Shown here: one piece after another, positions 51,153 to 60,299 of the stretch
How positions within the stretch are numbered: position 1 is the stretch's first letter
How the letters are laid out: each line of letters starts with the position of its first letter
Source: Actinoplanes campanulatus
GTDB lineage: Bacteria; Actinomycetota; Actinomycetes; Mycobacteriales; Micromonosporaceae
Direction: 5' to 3'
DNA length: 64,000 bases
NCBI RefSeq assembly: GCF_014647795.1
Contig: NZ_BMPW01000005.1
Location: 62,001 to 126,000 of the forward strand
Program-made: the position numbers and the translations under genes
Notes under the pieces: model-generated
Seen by the model: only the letters and a program-made list of their open reading frames with translations
Told to the model about the DNA's origin: nothing
Database searches by the model: none

Positions 51153-54046
51153 AGGAAGCCGGTGGCGGTGTCCTCGACGAGGTCGAGGGGCTGCCGGAAA
51201 CCGGTGAAGCCGGGGATGCCGGTCCGGCGGTGGGACAGTGCGCCGCCGGCCGCCACGTCGAAGGTCTGCAGATCCTGGCTCACCGAATAGCGCACGTTGA
51301 CCAATTTGCCGCGCAGCGCGCCGCCGAACGCGCCGCCCCGATATTCGATGACGCCGTTGGCGCTGGCGTGCAGGCCGGCGTCGTAGGTTCCGGCGAGGTC
51401 GAAGTTCGGGTCGGGGGCGGTGCCGTCCGGGTAGTCGGGCACCTCGTAGGGGTTGGCGCCGCCGGTGGGATCGCCGCCCGCCAGCACCCATTCGCAGCGC
51501 AGCGGGTTCGGATGCCCGTAATAGCGGCCGGGCTCGACGTCGAAGACGTAGTCGGTCTCCGCGGTCGAAACGCCGGTCAGCGCGGGCACGGACGGCCCGG
51601 TGTAGCCGCGCCGCGCGCATGAGGACGGCAGCGTTGCCGGGGTGCCCGGCGTGTTACCGCCCGCGGCCGAGCCGTTCGTCGGCGCGTACAGGTGACCGTT
51701 GCTGTGCCACAGCAGATCGAACGCGTTGCGCACGCCGGTGGCGTGCAGGGTCAACGGCACACCCGGGGCGTACGGGTCATAGGCGCCGCCGGAGGCGGTC
51801 TTGACGTCGAGCGGCAGGCCGGCCGGAAGGCGCGCCGGGTCGAGACGCAGGATGGCCGCGCTCAACAACTGGTCGGGCCGGTTTCCCCACGTCGAGTCGG
51901 CGGCGCCCATCGCGTTGTTGGAACCCTGACTGACGTAGAGGGCCCCGTCCGGGCCGAACGCCAGCGAGTTGGTCTCGTGGTCCTTCACCGAGCGCGGCAG
52001 GTTGACCACCACGGACGTGTAGGTGCCGAGGTCGGGGCCGCTGAGCCGGCCGATCCGCCCGGTCCAGTCCGGCACGTTCGAGGTGCCGGTGTACTGGTAG
52101 TTGTCGGTGACCCACAGGATCGGGGCGGCCGCGGTGGACGCCGGGTCGAAAGCCATCCCGATGACGGTCCGGTTGGGTTGGCCGGGCAGGTTCGCGGCCG
52201 CGGCGTTCACCCGTACCGTATCGATGATCGTCGCGGTGCCGAAGGTGCCGTCGGCGTTGATCGGGAAGCGATGGATCTGGCCGGTGAGCGTTCCGGCGTA
52301 GAGGCGGCCGTCGGGCCCTTTGACGACCGAGGTGAACGCCGCTCCGGTGGCCACGCCCTCGGTCTTGTCGAAGGCGATGCCGTCGGCCGGTTCGCCGCCG
52401 CCGGTGGCGGTGGTGAAGACCGTCGAGAACGGCAGGAACGCCTTCCCGGTGACGTCGCGGGCGGCGGCAGTGACGGTGAACCGGTACGTGGTCGCGGCTG
52501 CCAGCGGCGACGCGGGTGAGAAGTTGACGATGTCGCCGCCGCCGCTGGTGAACGCCTGGCCCGGCACGGGCGCACCGGTGTCGGCGCGAGTCAGGGTCAC
52601 CGCGGCCGAGGTGAGGGAGGTGGCGTCGACGGCGCCGTTCGGCAGGATCAGATCCTCGACGACGCTGGTCGTGAGGCTGACCGCGGTGGCGAGGTTGGCG
52701 GGGGTGCTGGTGCGCACCGACGGCTGGGCGCCGGCCTTCGGCACGCTGACGATGTCGATGTAGTCGAACTTGGTGTTGGTGCCGCCCGCCGGGCTCAGGG
52801 TCAGCCTGCCGTCCGTGACGGTCACGGTACGGGTGGCGGTGGCGTGCCGGACGGCGGCGGTCGGCCGGAATTCGGCGATGGCGTTCTGGTCCTCGACGTT
52901 GGCCCAGTGGACGCTGTCGGTGGCGGTCCCGGAGTCGCCCACGGCCACCGTGACCTGGTAGGCGCCGGGCGGGACGGTGGCCTCCCAGGCGCCAGGGGTG
53001 TGCGATCCGGCGGAACCGGCGGGCAGCTGCGCGTGGATGAGGGTGGCCAGCCGGAGGTCGGCCTGCCCGGCGGCCGGGTTGCGGTTGCGGCCGTTGCCGA
53101 CCAGGCTCGCCGGGGTCAGCTCGCCCAGGTCGATCCAGCCGTGTCCACGGGCGGCGGTGAACGCCTCACCGAAGTCGCGGACGTAGCCGGCCGGCGGTGC
53201 GGTGGCCGTGTCGGAGAAGTTCACCTTCAGCGAAAACGCCTGCGGGGTGGCGCTGACCGTGGTGCTCCGGCCGCCGTCGGCCGCGCGTACCTCGTACGCA
53301 TAAATGGTGCCGTTGACCACGTCGGTGTCGAGATAGGCGGGCTTGGTGGTCGCGCCGATCCGGGCGCCGTCGCGGTAGACGTCGTAGGAGGCGGCCGTTC
53401 CGGTCCAGGTCAGGGACACCTGGCTGTCGCCGGGTGTGGCGGCCAGCGCGGTCGGTGGGTCGACCCGGGCGATGTCGGCGTAGCCGAGTTTGGTGTTGGT
53501 GCCGCCGATCGCGTCGATGGTGATCCGGCCGTCGGACACCGGCACGGTGACGGTGTCGGTGCGGTATTCGGCGGCGGCGGTGGAGACGAACCCACTGATC
53601 GCCGGGACGCCCTCGACGCGCAGGGTGTGACTGCTGTCGTAGGCGGGCCGGTCCCCCGCCGCGACGGTGACCTGGTAGGTGCCGTTCGCGACGGCGTACT
53701 CCCAGGCGCCCGCGGTGAGGGTGCCGGCGGTGCCGCCGACATCGCCGTACTGGAGATGGATCAGCGTGTTGAGCCGGGCGTCGACGCCGGCGCGGGCCCG
53801 GTCGCGGGTGTTGGCGGTCAGGTCGAGCGGCACCCGGGCACCGCCGAGACTGTCCTGGCGCACCCACCCGTATCCGCGGGCGTCGGTGAACGCGGCGCCG
53901 GTGTCGGACCGGTAGCCGGCCGGCGTGGTGGAGGCGGCCGGCTGGAAGTCGATCCGGTCCACGATGGTCGCCGCCGCGCGGGCGGGGACCGGCGGAAGGA
54001 GCGTGAGCAGCAGAGGCGTGACCAGGGCGAGCACTCGCAGGCGCAT
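51098..54046 (-). CDS. Large secreted protein: malectin-like, FN3, malectin-like, Ig-like and beta-propeller domains
   Basis: A 982-residue exported protein with signal MRLRVLALVTPLLLTLLPPVPARA. Malectin-like unit 1 (about 25-190: DRIDFQPAASTTPAGYRSDTG, YQVTVAAGD), FN3 (about 195-275: PTALAATPGDSQVSLTWTG), malectin-like unit 2 (about 280-435: LKVNFSDTATAPPAGYVRDFG), Big_5-type Ig domain (about 440-550), and a C-terminal glucose/sorbosone dehydrogenase-like propeller (about 560-982: GRLYAGTLTGQIHRF, DHETNSLAFGPDGALYVSQGS, YYGHPNP). Malectin units suggest carbohydrate binding. Start ATG 54046 follows AAAGGACG. Enzyme activity of the propeller is unproven. Confidence 0.87.
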   Translation of the reverse strand: MRLRVLALVTPLLLTLLPPVPARAAATIVDRIDFQPAASTTPAGYRSDTGAAFTDARGYGWVRQDSLGGARVPLDLTANTRDRARAGVDARLNTLIHLQYGDVGGTAGTLTAGAWEYAVANGTYQVTVAAGDRPAYDSSHTLRVEGVPAISGFVSTAAAEYRTDTVTVPVSDGRITIDAIGGTNTKLGYADIARVDPPTALAATPGDSQVSLTWTGTAASYDVYRDGARIGATTKPAYLDTDVVNGTIYAYEVRAADGGRSTTVSATPQAFSLKVNFSDTATAPPAGYVRDFGEAFTAARGHGWIDLGELTPASLVGNGRNRNPAAGQADLRLATLIHAQLPAGSAGSHTPGAWEATVPPGAYQVTVAVGDSGTATDSVHWANVEDQNAIAEFRPTAAVRHATATRTVTVTDGRLTLSPAGGTNTKFDYIDIVSVPKAGAQPSVRTSTPANLATAVSLTTSVVEDLILPNGAVDATSLTSAAVTLTRADTGAPVPGQAFTSGGGDIVNFSPASPLAAATTYRFTVTAAARDVTGKAFLPFSTVFTTATGGGEPADGIAFDKTEGVATGAAFTSVVKGPDGRLYAGTLTGQIHRFPINADGTFGTATIIDTVRVNAAAANLPGQPNRTVIGMAFDPASTAAAPILWVTDNYQYTGTSNVPDWTGRIGRLSGPDLGTYTSVVVNLPRSVKDHETNSLAFGPDGALYVSQGSNNAMGAADSTWGNRPDQLLSAAILRLDPARLPAGLPLDVKTASGGAYDPYAPGVPLTLHATGVRNAFDLLWHSNGHLYAPTNGSAAGGNTPGTPATLPSSCARRGYTGPSVPALTGVSTAETDYVFDVEPGRYYGHPNPLRCEWVLAGGDPTGGANPYEVPDYPDGTAPDPNFDLAGTYDAGLHASANGVIEYRGGAFGGALRGKLVNVRYSVSQDLQTFDVAAGGALSHRRTGIPGFTGFRQPLDLVEDTATGFLYVTELGANRITLLKPRL

Positions 54047-54168
54047 CGTCGTCCTTTCGCGCCGGGCCCCCGTGGACTCCGGCGCGCCCCACACTCGCAT
54101 GTGGATGGTCGGCTCTCCGATGCCGAAAAAGACCGTTCCCAGCTCATCCGCTCAACTACCCTGCCGCC

Positions 54169-54771
54169 ATGGGGAAAGCGGAGCTGGAAGAGTTGATCGT
54201 CGTCGACGCCGCGGAGCTGCGGGCCTGGCTGGCCGAGCACCACACCACGTCACCCGGGGTGTGGCTCGCCCTGACCAGGAAGGGCGGGACGGTCACCACG
54301 CTCACCTGGCAGCAGGCCGTCGACGAGGCCCTGTGCGCTGGCTGGATCGACGGGCAGGCCCGCAAGCGGGACGAGCACTCGTCGTGGATCCGGTTCACCC
54401 CGCGTACGGCCCGTAGCTCCTGGTCGCAGCGCAATGTCGGCCATGTCGCCCGGCTGGAGGCGGAGGGCCGGATGCTGCCCGCCGGCCGAGCCGCGGTGGA
54501 GGCCGCCCGGGCGGACGGCCGGTGGGCGGCGGCCTACGCCCCGCCGTCGGAGGCCGAGACGCCGGCCGACCTGTTGGCCGCGATCGCCGCCGTCCCGGCC
54601 GCGCAGGCCATGTTCGAGGTCCTCACGAAAGCCAACCGGTTCGCCCTGATTTACCGGCTCAACGCCGTCAAACGGGCCGAGACCCGCGAACGCAAGATCG
54701 GCGAGTTCGTCGCGATGCTGGCCCGCCACGAGACCGTCTACCCGCAGAAGGCGAAACCCGCCACGGAATGA
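54169..54771 (+). CDS. YdeI/OmpD-associated (bacteriocin-protection type) protein
   Basis: A 200-residue soluble protein with the family pattern LRAWLAEHHTTSPGVWLALTRKGG, TLTWQQAVDEALCAGWIDGQARKRDEHSSWIRFTPR (two segments), SSWSQRNVGHVARLEAEGRM and C-terminal NRFALIYRLNAVKRAETRERKIGEFVAML. Members are implicated in resistance to cationic peptides or bacteriocins, though the mechanism is unknown. Divergent from the large secreted protein; followed after 73 bp by the DUF899 gene on the same strand. Confidence 0.88.
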   Translation: MGKAELEELIVVDAAELRAWLAEHHTTSPGVWLALTRKGGTVTTLTWQQAVDEALCAGWIDGQARKRDEHSSWIRFTPRTARSSWSQRNVGHVARLEAEGRMLPAGRAAVEAARADGRWAAAYAPPSEAETPADLLAAIAAVPAAQAMFEVLTKANRFALIYRLNAVKRAETRERKIGEFVAMLARHETVYPQKAKPATE

Positions 54772-54844
54772 ACACCGCGCGTACCGATGAGTTCGGGGTT
54801 GATCGCCGGTCTACCAGGGTGACCCACTGACTCTGGAGGTAACC

Positions 54845-55606
54845 GTGACCGACACCAAGCCCGGCTATCCGCCCGTCGTCGACCTGGCCACCTGGCAGGC
54901 CGCGCGCGACGAGCTCCTGGTCCGGGAGAAAGCACACACCCGGGAGGGCGACGCGATCGCGGCGGCCCGCCGCCGGCTTCCGATGGTGGAATTCGACGGT
55001 ACGGTCGAGGTCACCGGGCCCGATGGACCGGTGCCGTTCATCGATCTCTTCCAGGGCCGCGACGAGCTCGTCGCGTACAAGCACATGTGGTACGACGGCG
55101 CGCCGCACCAGGGGCAGTGCGAAGGCTGCACGAACGCCGCCTGGCATCTGCGGGACGCGGCCTACCTCAACGCGCGCGGGGTCTCGTTCGCGCTGCTGAC
55201 CACCGGGCGGTGGCCGGAGGTGGCGGCGTTCACCGCGTTCATGGGGTACACGCAGCCGTGGTATTCGGTGCGCGGTGTGGACGGCCCGGTCGGCGGCGAG
55301 ATGGGCTACCTCACCGCCTACCTGCGCGACGGCGACCGGACGTTTCTCACCTACGCCACCACGGGACGCGGCAACGAGGCGACGAATCCGACGTTCGCGC
55401 TGCTCGACATGACGGCGTACGGGCGTGGCGAGGCGTGGGAGGACCAGCCCGACGGCCGTCCCGAGGGGCGCCATCCGTGCTGGTACTGGCGCACGGAGGA
55501 GGACGGCAACCCGTCCTGGGGTCCGGCCAGCCGGCCCGTGCCGCAGTGGACCCGGCCCGGCGTGACCGCGGAGACCACTCTCGGCCGCAACGGCCACTGC
55601 CACTGA
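54845..55606 (+). CDS. DUF899 thioredoxin-like protein
   Basis: A 253-residue protein from GTG 54845 (GGAGG upstream). Family features are WQAARDELLVREKAHTREGDAIAAARRRLPMVE, KHMWYDGAPHQGQCEGCTNAAW (with the CxxC of this family), and a C-terminal ATNPTFALLDMTAYGRGEAWEDQPDG. DUF899 proteins have a thioredoxin fold and unknown substrates. Good codon usage, single gene or loosely linked to the YdeI-like gene. Confidence 0.9.
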   Translation: MTDTKPGYPPVVDLATWQAARDELLVREKAHTREGDAIAAARRRLPMVEFDGTVEVTGPDGPVPFIDLFQGRDELVAYKHMWYDGAPHQGQCEGCTNAAWHLRDAAYLNARGVSFALLTTGRWPEVAAFTAFMGYTQPWYSVRGVDGPVGGEMGYLTAYLRDGDRTFLTYATTGRGNEATNPTFALLDMTAYGRGEAWEDQPDGRPEGRHPCWYWRTEEDGNPSWGPASRPVPQWTRPGVTAETTLGRNGHCH

Positions 55607-55708
55607 CCCAGGAACCGGGAGATAAAGGCTCAACCCTTCTGGCCGACGGGGCAGGCCACCGGCGAATTCGCGTTGCCGGATGGCCTGCTTCGACGGAAGG
55701 ATGCGGTC

Positions 55709-56401
55709 ATGATCGAGCCCGCGAACATCCTTCTGTCCGGCATCGTCGGCTCCACCGCCTACGGTCTGGCCGGCCCCGGATCCGACATCGACCGGCTCGG
55801 TATGTTCGCCGCCCCGACCACCGCCTTCCACGGACTCGCCTTCCCCGACGACTCGGTGGTGTCAAAGAAGCCGGACGCCACCTTCCACGAGGCCCGCAGG
55901 TACGCGAACCTCGCCCTCGCCGGCAACCCCACGGTGTCCGAGCTGATGTGGCTGCCCGAACACCTGTACGAGACGCGGCACCCGCTCGGCGACGACCTCA
56001 TCGCGATCCGCGCCGCCTTCCTGTCCGCGAAACGGGTCCGCGACTCCTACCTCGGGTACGCCACCCAGCAGTTCAAGCGACTCGAAGCCCGCGGCGACGG
56101 CTCGTTCTCCGCCGACACCCGCAAGCGCACCGCGAAGCACGCTCGTCACCTGGCGCGCCTGGTACAGGCCGGAACGGGCTTGTATTCGACAGGTCAGCTC
56201 CAGCTTCGGGTCGACGATCCGACCTGGATCCACGAGTTCGGCGAGCGCGTGGCAGCGGGAGACGTTGATCTGGCTCGCAAGATGCTCGCTGACGGCGAGG
56301 CCGAGTTCGATTCCGCCCACACTCCTCTGCCGATCGAGCCGGACCGGACAGCCGTGGAAAGCTGGCTACGGCGCGTGCGAGCCCACTTCTTCGAAGGGTG
56401 A
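55709..56401 (+). CDS. Nucleotidyltransferase superfamily protein (YcgL/DUF4269-like predicted)
   Basis: A 230-residue protein starting MIEPANILLSGIVGSTAYGLAGPGSDIDRLGMF, which carries the nucleotidyltransferase GSxxxG plus DxD (SDID) signature. The rest, SVVSKKPDATFHEARRYANLALAGNPTVSELMWLP and a helical C-terminus, matches predicted nucleotidyltransferases of the phage/actinobacterial type (Nuc_Transf_7-like). A second GGAAGG ribosome site supports ATG 55709. Substrate unknown; no HEPN partner was seen. Confidence 0.8.
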   Translation: MIEPANILLSGIVGSTAYGLAGPGSDIDRLGMFAAPTTAFHGLAFPDDSVVSKKPDATFHEARRYANLALAGNPTVSELMWLPEHLYETRHPLGDDLIAIRAAFLSAKRVRDSYLGYATQQFKRLEARGDGSFSADTRKRTAKHARHLARLVQAGTGLYSTGQLQLRVDDPTWIHEFGERVAAGDVDLARKMLADGEAEFDSAHTPLPIEPDRTAVESWLRRVRAHFFEG

Positions 56402-56426
56402 GCAGGCTGACCGCGAAGGCGGTGCC

Positions 56427-56492
56427 ATGACGCTGCTGATGAATCCACGCCGGGACGACACCTGGAATTGCGACCCGGCACCGGATGACTAG
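56427..56492 (+). CDS. Possible 21-residue peptide
   Basis: ATG 56427 preceded by GAAGG at seven bases opens MTLLMNPRRDDTWNCDPAPDD and stops at 56492, 25 bp after the nucleotidyltransferase gene. It overlaps the 3' end of the convergent metallophosphatase gene by 4 bases. Very short; it may be chance. Confidence 0.2.
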   Translation: MTLLMNPRRDDTWNCDPAPDD

Positions 56493-57700
56493 CCGATGGA
56501 CCGGAGGGTCAGCAGGGTGATGTCGGGGTCGGCGCCCACCCGCACCGGCGGCCCCCAGAAACCGGCGCCGTTGGTGACGTACACCGGTGTGCCGTCCACC
56601 TCGCCGAACCCGGACACCACCGGCTGCTGCAACCCGACCAGGTAGTCGAAGGGGAACATCTGACCGCCGTGGGTGTGACCGGAGAGCTGTAGATCGACCC
56701 CGTACGGGGCGGCGTCGTGCACGGCGACCGGCTGGTGCGCCATCAGCACCACCGGCCGGCTCTGGTCCCGCCCGGCCAGTGTCCTTTCGTAGTCCGGCGG
56801 GTCCGCGAACTGGGCGCCGGTGATGTCGTTGACGCCGGCGAGATCGATGGCCCCGCCGCCGTGGGCGATCTCGACGCGTTCGTTGCGCAGCACCCGCAGG
56901 TCCAGTTCGGCGGCCGCCTCGGTCCAGTTCTCCGCACCCACGTAGTACTCGTGGTTGCCGGTCACGTAGAAGACCCCGTGCCTGCCACGCATCCTGGTCA
57001 GCGGCAGCAGCGAGTCGCGCACCCGGCCGGGTTCCGAGGTGACCACGTCACCCACCACGGCGACCACGTCGGCGTCGAGACCGTTCACGATCTCGACCAT
57101 CCGCTCCACCTGCCCACTGCCGAGCAGCGGTCCGACGTGCAGGTCGGCCAGCACCGCGAGCCGCAGCCCGTCGGACCGGCGGGCCAGGCGGGCCATCGGA
57201 ATGTCGTACCGCTTGATGGTCGGCGGCCGGTAGGCGCGGGTCATGCCGAATCCGGTGAGACCCACGGCGACGGCCCCGGCCGTGATGGCCGCTCCCCTGC
57301 GCAGCACCAACCGCCGGTCCGGATCGTGATCGGAGTCGGCCACCGGCGTAGCCCGCTCCGCCGGGTCATCCGCGCCGGCGCCCGCCGGAACCGGCGTGGC
57401 CCGCTTCGCCCGGATCCGCCGTGCGACGAACACCGGCAACTCGAGCAGCCACAGCATGACGAGCAGGTAGAACATCAACGCCAGCCACACGAAGCCGGGC
57501 AGCGTCAGCCAGCGAAGCCCGGACGGAAGCCGGTCGCCGACAGCCATGGTGGCGAGGAAGACCACCAGGGCTCCGCCGATCGCCGCCGCCCCCACCCGCC
57601 GCCACCGGCGGGACAGGGTGGTGTCCCGCACAAGCCGGCGCCACAGGTAGAAGTGGAGCAGGCCGGCCAGCGCAAAGGCGATGATGATGAAAACGAACAC
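56489..57700 (-). CDS. Membrane-anchored metallophosphoesterase (calcineurin-like)
   Basis: A 403-residue protein, GTG start with GGAAGG upstream. Four to five hydrophobic segments lie in the first 100 residues plus one at about 135 (AAITAGAVAVGLTGFGM). The C-terminal phosphoesterase has all metal motifs: AVLADLHVGPLL (DxH), VVGDVVTS (GD), VTGNHEYY (GNHE), LMAHQP and LSGHTHGGQMFP. This YkuE/YaeI-like group acts at the membrane, in some cases on lipid or UDP-diacylglucosamine substrates. Gene is alone. Confidence 0.9.
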   Translation of the reverse strand: MFVFIIIAFALAGLLHFYLWRRLVRDTTLSRRWRRVGAAAIGGALVVFLATMAVGDRLPSGLRWLTLPGFVWLALMFYLLVMLWLLELPVFVARRIRAKRATPVPAGAGADDPAERATPVADSDHDPDRRLVLRRGAAITAGAVAVGLTGFGMTRAYRPPTIKRYDIPMARLARRSDGLRLAVLADLHVGPLLGSGQVERMVEIVNGLDADVVAVVGDVVTSEPGRVRDSLLPLTRMRGRHGVFYVTGNHEYYVGAENWTEAAAELDLRVLRNERVEIAHGGGAIDLAGVNDITGAQFADPPDYERTLAGRDQSRPVVLMAHQPVAVHDAAPYGVDLQLSGHTHGGQMFPFDYLVGLQQPVVSGFGEVDGTPVYVTNGAGFWGPPVRVGADPDITLLTLRSIG

Positions 57701-57940
57701 GTGGTTCCTTCCAGCGGCAGCCTCGAACGGTAGGCAGAGTCGCTCCCGCCGGCGAGGCCACCACAGCCGGTTCTCAGATTTCCCGCGCCGTCAACGGACA
57801 GGCGGAGAAGCCGGGACGTCTGCGGTGACTCCTCCTCAGAGTCGTATGGAGATCCTTAAGTACCGTCAGGCCCGGACGGGCTGGGTCTCGGTGCCGATCT
57901 CGCGGCATCGACGTCCCCACCCCACTCAGAAGGAGCCCCG

Positions 57941-58651
57941 ATGGGGATTGCGACCCGCTTGAAGGACATGGCCGAAGCCGCCCTGCTGACCGAGGCCGAG
58001 ATAACCAACATCAACCCCACAGGCGACGATTTCGTACGGATCAGCTTGCGCTCGCCGGCGTTGCAGTCGGTGCGATGGACCGCCGGGACCAAGGTCCAGG
58101 TCCGCCTGCCGGGCGACGGCTGGACCATGCGCACCTACACGCCCCTGTGCTGGGACGCCGCGGACGGGCGGACCGAACTTCTCGCCTACCGGCACGGCCA
58201 CGGCCCGGCCAGCGCCTGGTGTGGACAGGTCGAAGCCGGTGACAGCATCCGGTTCATGGGACCACGCCGATCCATCGACGCACCCGCCGCCGACGAGCCG
58301 GTCCTGTTCGTCGGCGACGAGTCCAGTGTGGCGCTGGCCTGTGCCTTCGCCACCACGGGCGCGGCCGTCACGCACCTGTTCGAAGCAGCACGCCCGGCCG
58401 CGCTCGCCGGCACTCTGGCCGAACTGGAACCGGCACTGGACGCCGACGTGTGCGGCACCGACGACCCGGCCGGCCTGCTCGACCGGTTGCGCACCCTCGC
58501 GGCGGCCATGCCCCGCCCGTACCGGCTGGTCGTGACCGGCGACGCGGCCACCGTGCACACCGTCCGGCGCGAGGTACGCACCTGGTCCACACCACCGGCG
58601 AAGGTCACCGGGAAGGCGTACTGGGCGGCCGGCCGCACCGGCCTCGACTGA
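57941..58651 (+). CDS. Siderophore-interacting-type FAD protein (ferric reductase family)
   Basis: A 236-residue SIP-like flavoprotein. FAD-binding strand WTMRTYTPLCWDAADGRTELLAYRHGHGPASAWCGQVEAGDSIRFMGPRR (RxYT and GPAxxW motifs), then an NAD(P)-type C-terminal lobe ending KVTGKAYWAAGRTG. Preceded by GAAGGAG. Shorter than typical SIPs (about 270). A second, longer relative lies at 60513-61322. It would reduce ferric siderophores or bind flavin; no siderophore biosynthesis gene is in the window. Confidence 0.85.
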   Translation: MGIATRLKDMAEAALLTEAEITNINPTGDDFVRISLRSPALQSVRWTAGTKVQVRLPGDGWTMRTYTPLCWDAADGRTELLAYRHGHGPASAWCGQVEAGDSIRFMGPRRSIDAPAADEPVLFVGDESSVALACAFATTGAAVTHLFEAARPAALAGTLAELEPALDADVCGTDDPAGLLDRLRTLAAAMPRPYRLVVTGDAATVHTVRREVRTWSTPPAKVTGKAYWAAGRTGLD

Positions 58652-58786
58652 GCTCGGCGCCCAGCGCCCGCCACCGCTCCGGAACCGTCGGGCTCGACCT
58701 CAGCGAGGCCCCGCCCCTTGCGATGGGGGTGGATGGACGCCGGTCACGCGTTCCGATGCCATCCACGGGGGCCGGGGCTCAGCGGC

Positions 58787-59443
58787 CTATCGACTGCGCT
58801 GTGACGCATCGACCATCTCCTCCGTTCCCGGCCGACCGTCCAGCCCACGTGGCCGGCGACGCGGGGCGTGACTCGGCTTCGACCGGTCACGCCCGGCCGG
58901 CTCAGGCACCTTGTGCTCTGCCGGGGCATGCCGGCCGCCGTCGGTTTCCCATGCGTCCTCGGGTGCGTTGTCGACGGCTGCTCGGGGGGCTGGTGTACCG
59001 CCTGCGGGGATGATGTTCTGGGCGTGGACGGAGTTGCTGGTGGTGGCGGCCAGGATCATCGCCGTGTCGGCGGTGCCGCTTGCGGTGTCGGGTGCGACGA
59101 CGAGCAGATCGACGCGTTCGTTGCGTTCGCAGATCGCGGTCAGCAGGCTGAGCGGTTGACTGGTGAAGTAGCCCAGCCGGAGCACCCTGCCGTGCATGCT
59201 GAGGCGGCGGGGGTGGTGGTCCCAGCCTCCGGCTGCCAGCACGAGCCGGGTGACCGGGCCGCGAATCTTGTCGATGGCCAGGACCAGGCCGGGTAGCTCC
59301 GCGATGGGATCGGTGCTGCGTGGCCACCAGGCACCGTCGAGCAGGGTGCGTCGGGAGCCGGTGGGTTCCAGGCACAGCCGAGGAACGGACGGTGGCGTCG
59401 CCGAGACGATGGTCATGTGTGCGTCGGTAGTCGTGATTTTCAT
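58787..59443 (-). CDS. DUF5994-family protein
   Basis: A 218-residue protein. The family core is RLCLEPTGSRRTLLDGAWWPRSTDPIAELPGLVLAID, then VTRLVLAAGGWDHHPRRLSMHGRVLRLGYFTSQPLSLLTAICERNERVDLLVVAPDT. The C-terminal 60 residues are low-complexity and charged. Start ATG 59443 with AAAGGAG upstream. The family is restricted to actinobacteria and is uncharacterised. The promoter and first codons are duplicated 310 bp upstream. Confidence 0.88.
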   Translation of the reverse strand: MKITTTDAHMTIVSATPPSVPRLCLEPTGSRRTLLDGAWWPRSTDPIAELPGLVLAIDKIRGPVTRLVLAAGGWDHHPRRLSMHGRVLRLGYFTSQPLSLLTAICERNERVDLLVVAPDTASGTADTAMILAATTSNSVHAQNIIPAGGTPAPRAAVDNAPEDAWETDGGRHAPAEHKVPEPAGRDRSKPSHAPRRRPRGLDGRPGTEEMVDASQRSR

Positions 59444-59484
59444 GGTCGACTCCTTTCGCCTGCCGCCGATGTCACCCACGGGTC
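59401..59484. repeat. Direct repeat, copy 1 (DUF5994 start region)
   Basis: 84 bases identical to 59711-59794 (offset 310). The repeat carries the start ATG, ribosome site and about 40 bases upstream of the gene; similarity continues more weakly on both sides. Confidence 0.9.
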
Positions 59485-59561
59485 AATACCGGCGGCGGGC
59501 TGGGTGTGCTGGTCCGAAACAGGGCGTTGCTGACGCACGTGCGATGAGCCGCCAAGTTGAT

Positions 59562-59753
59562 CTAATGCGGGATCATGAGCGTCTTGGCGGGGTGACGTCG
59601 GGTAGCTCGGTTCACCGCGGCGACGGCGGCGGAGCCGGGTTTGACGAAGCGGCCGGCGGTGCGTTGGTTTCGCCAGCGACCTTCGGCCATGAGTACGGAT
59701 GGCGGCGTCACCGAGACGATGGTCATGTGTGCGTCGGTAGTCGTGATTTTCAT
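59562..59753 (-). pseudogene. Truncated second copy of the DUF5994 gene
   Basis: The first 20 residues (MKITTTDAHMTIVSVTPPSV) match the intact gene except one change. The frame then departs into 43 residues (LMAEGRWRNQRTAGRFVKPGS...) with no family similarity and stops. The ribosome site is intact, so a 63-residue peptide could be made. Confidence 0.6.
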
Positions 59754-59794
59754 GGTCGACTCCTTTCGCCTGCCGCCGATGTCACCCACGGGTC
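59711..59794. repeat. Direct repeat, copy 2
   Basis: Identical to 59401-59484. Copy 2 keeps the start signal but leads into a short, unrelated frame, so it is the displaced copy. Confidence 0.9.
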
Positions 59795-59877
59795 GAAAAC
59801 GGCGGCCGGCTGGTGGGTGTGTGCTGGTCCCGAAGGGGTGCCGAACCCGGGGTGTCGGTCCAGCGGCGCTGGTCCTG

Positions 59878-60225
59878 CTACCGGCGCTGGTGGGAAAGGC
59901 GGCGTAGCTGGGCGATCCGGACCGTGCCGACCACCATGGTCAGGATCGCCGCGCCGACTGCAGCGATCAACAGCGCCAGGGCCAGCGGCAGACTGCCGCC
60001 CATTCCCAGGAAATTGACCTGCACGCTACGGCTGTTCTGCCCGATGAAGACGATCAGCACCACGGACAGCAACGCGGCGGCACAGATGCCGGACCACGTA
60101 GCACCCGCGCGAGTGCGGGGCACCCGACCCGTCGGCGACGCCGCGGGCGCGACACCCTCGGCCTGCGGCGGCGAGGCCGCGGAATGAGCAGAGGGGATTC
60201 GAGTGTGGAGCCGGTCGTCGAACAT
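59878..60225 (-). CDS. LapA/DUF1049-type membrane protein
   Basis: A 115-residue protein. A charged N-terminus of about 45 residues is followed by two helices with a short linker: GICAAALLSVVLIVFIGQNSRSVQVNFLGMGGSLPLALALLIAAVGAAILTMVVGTVRIAQLRR. The IxxNxxxVxVxFLG stretch between the helices is the DUF1049/LapA hallmark. ATG 60225 follows CAGGGG. These small proteins are linked to lipopolysaccharide assembly in enterics and are of unknown role in actinobacteria. Confidence 0.8.
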   Translation of the reverse strand: MFDDRLHTRIPSAHSAASPPQAEGVAPAASPTGRVPRTRAGATWSGICAAALLSVVLIVFIGQNSRSVQVNFLGMGGSLPLALALLIAAVGAAILTMVVGTVRIAQLRRLSHQRR

Positions 60226-60299
60226 GACATCCCCTGAGTGGTGGGCCGGTGTTGGCGGGCACCTCAAGGACGGATGTCGTCGATTCCGGGATACCTTCA

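Noticed and set aside
47049-51620. A 1523-codon open frame on the minus strand opposite GH65
   Set aside because: It is the antisense shadow of the GH65 gene and its neighbours. GC bias leaves such frames open. Composition is His/Arg/Gly-rich with no fold motifs, while the plus strand has a complete GH65.
59562-59878. Possible insertion sequence between the two DUF5994 start copies
   Set aside because: No transposase motif, no terminal inverted repeats and no target duplication were found; the direct repeat alone is explained by tandem duplication.
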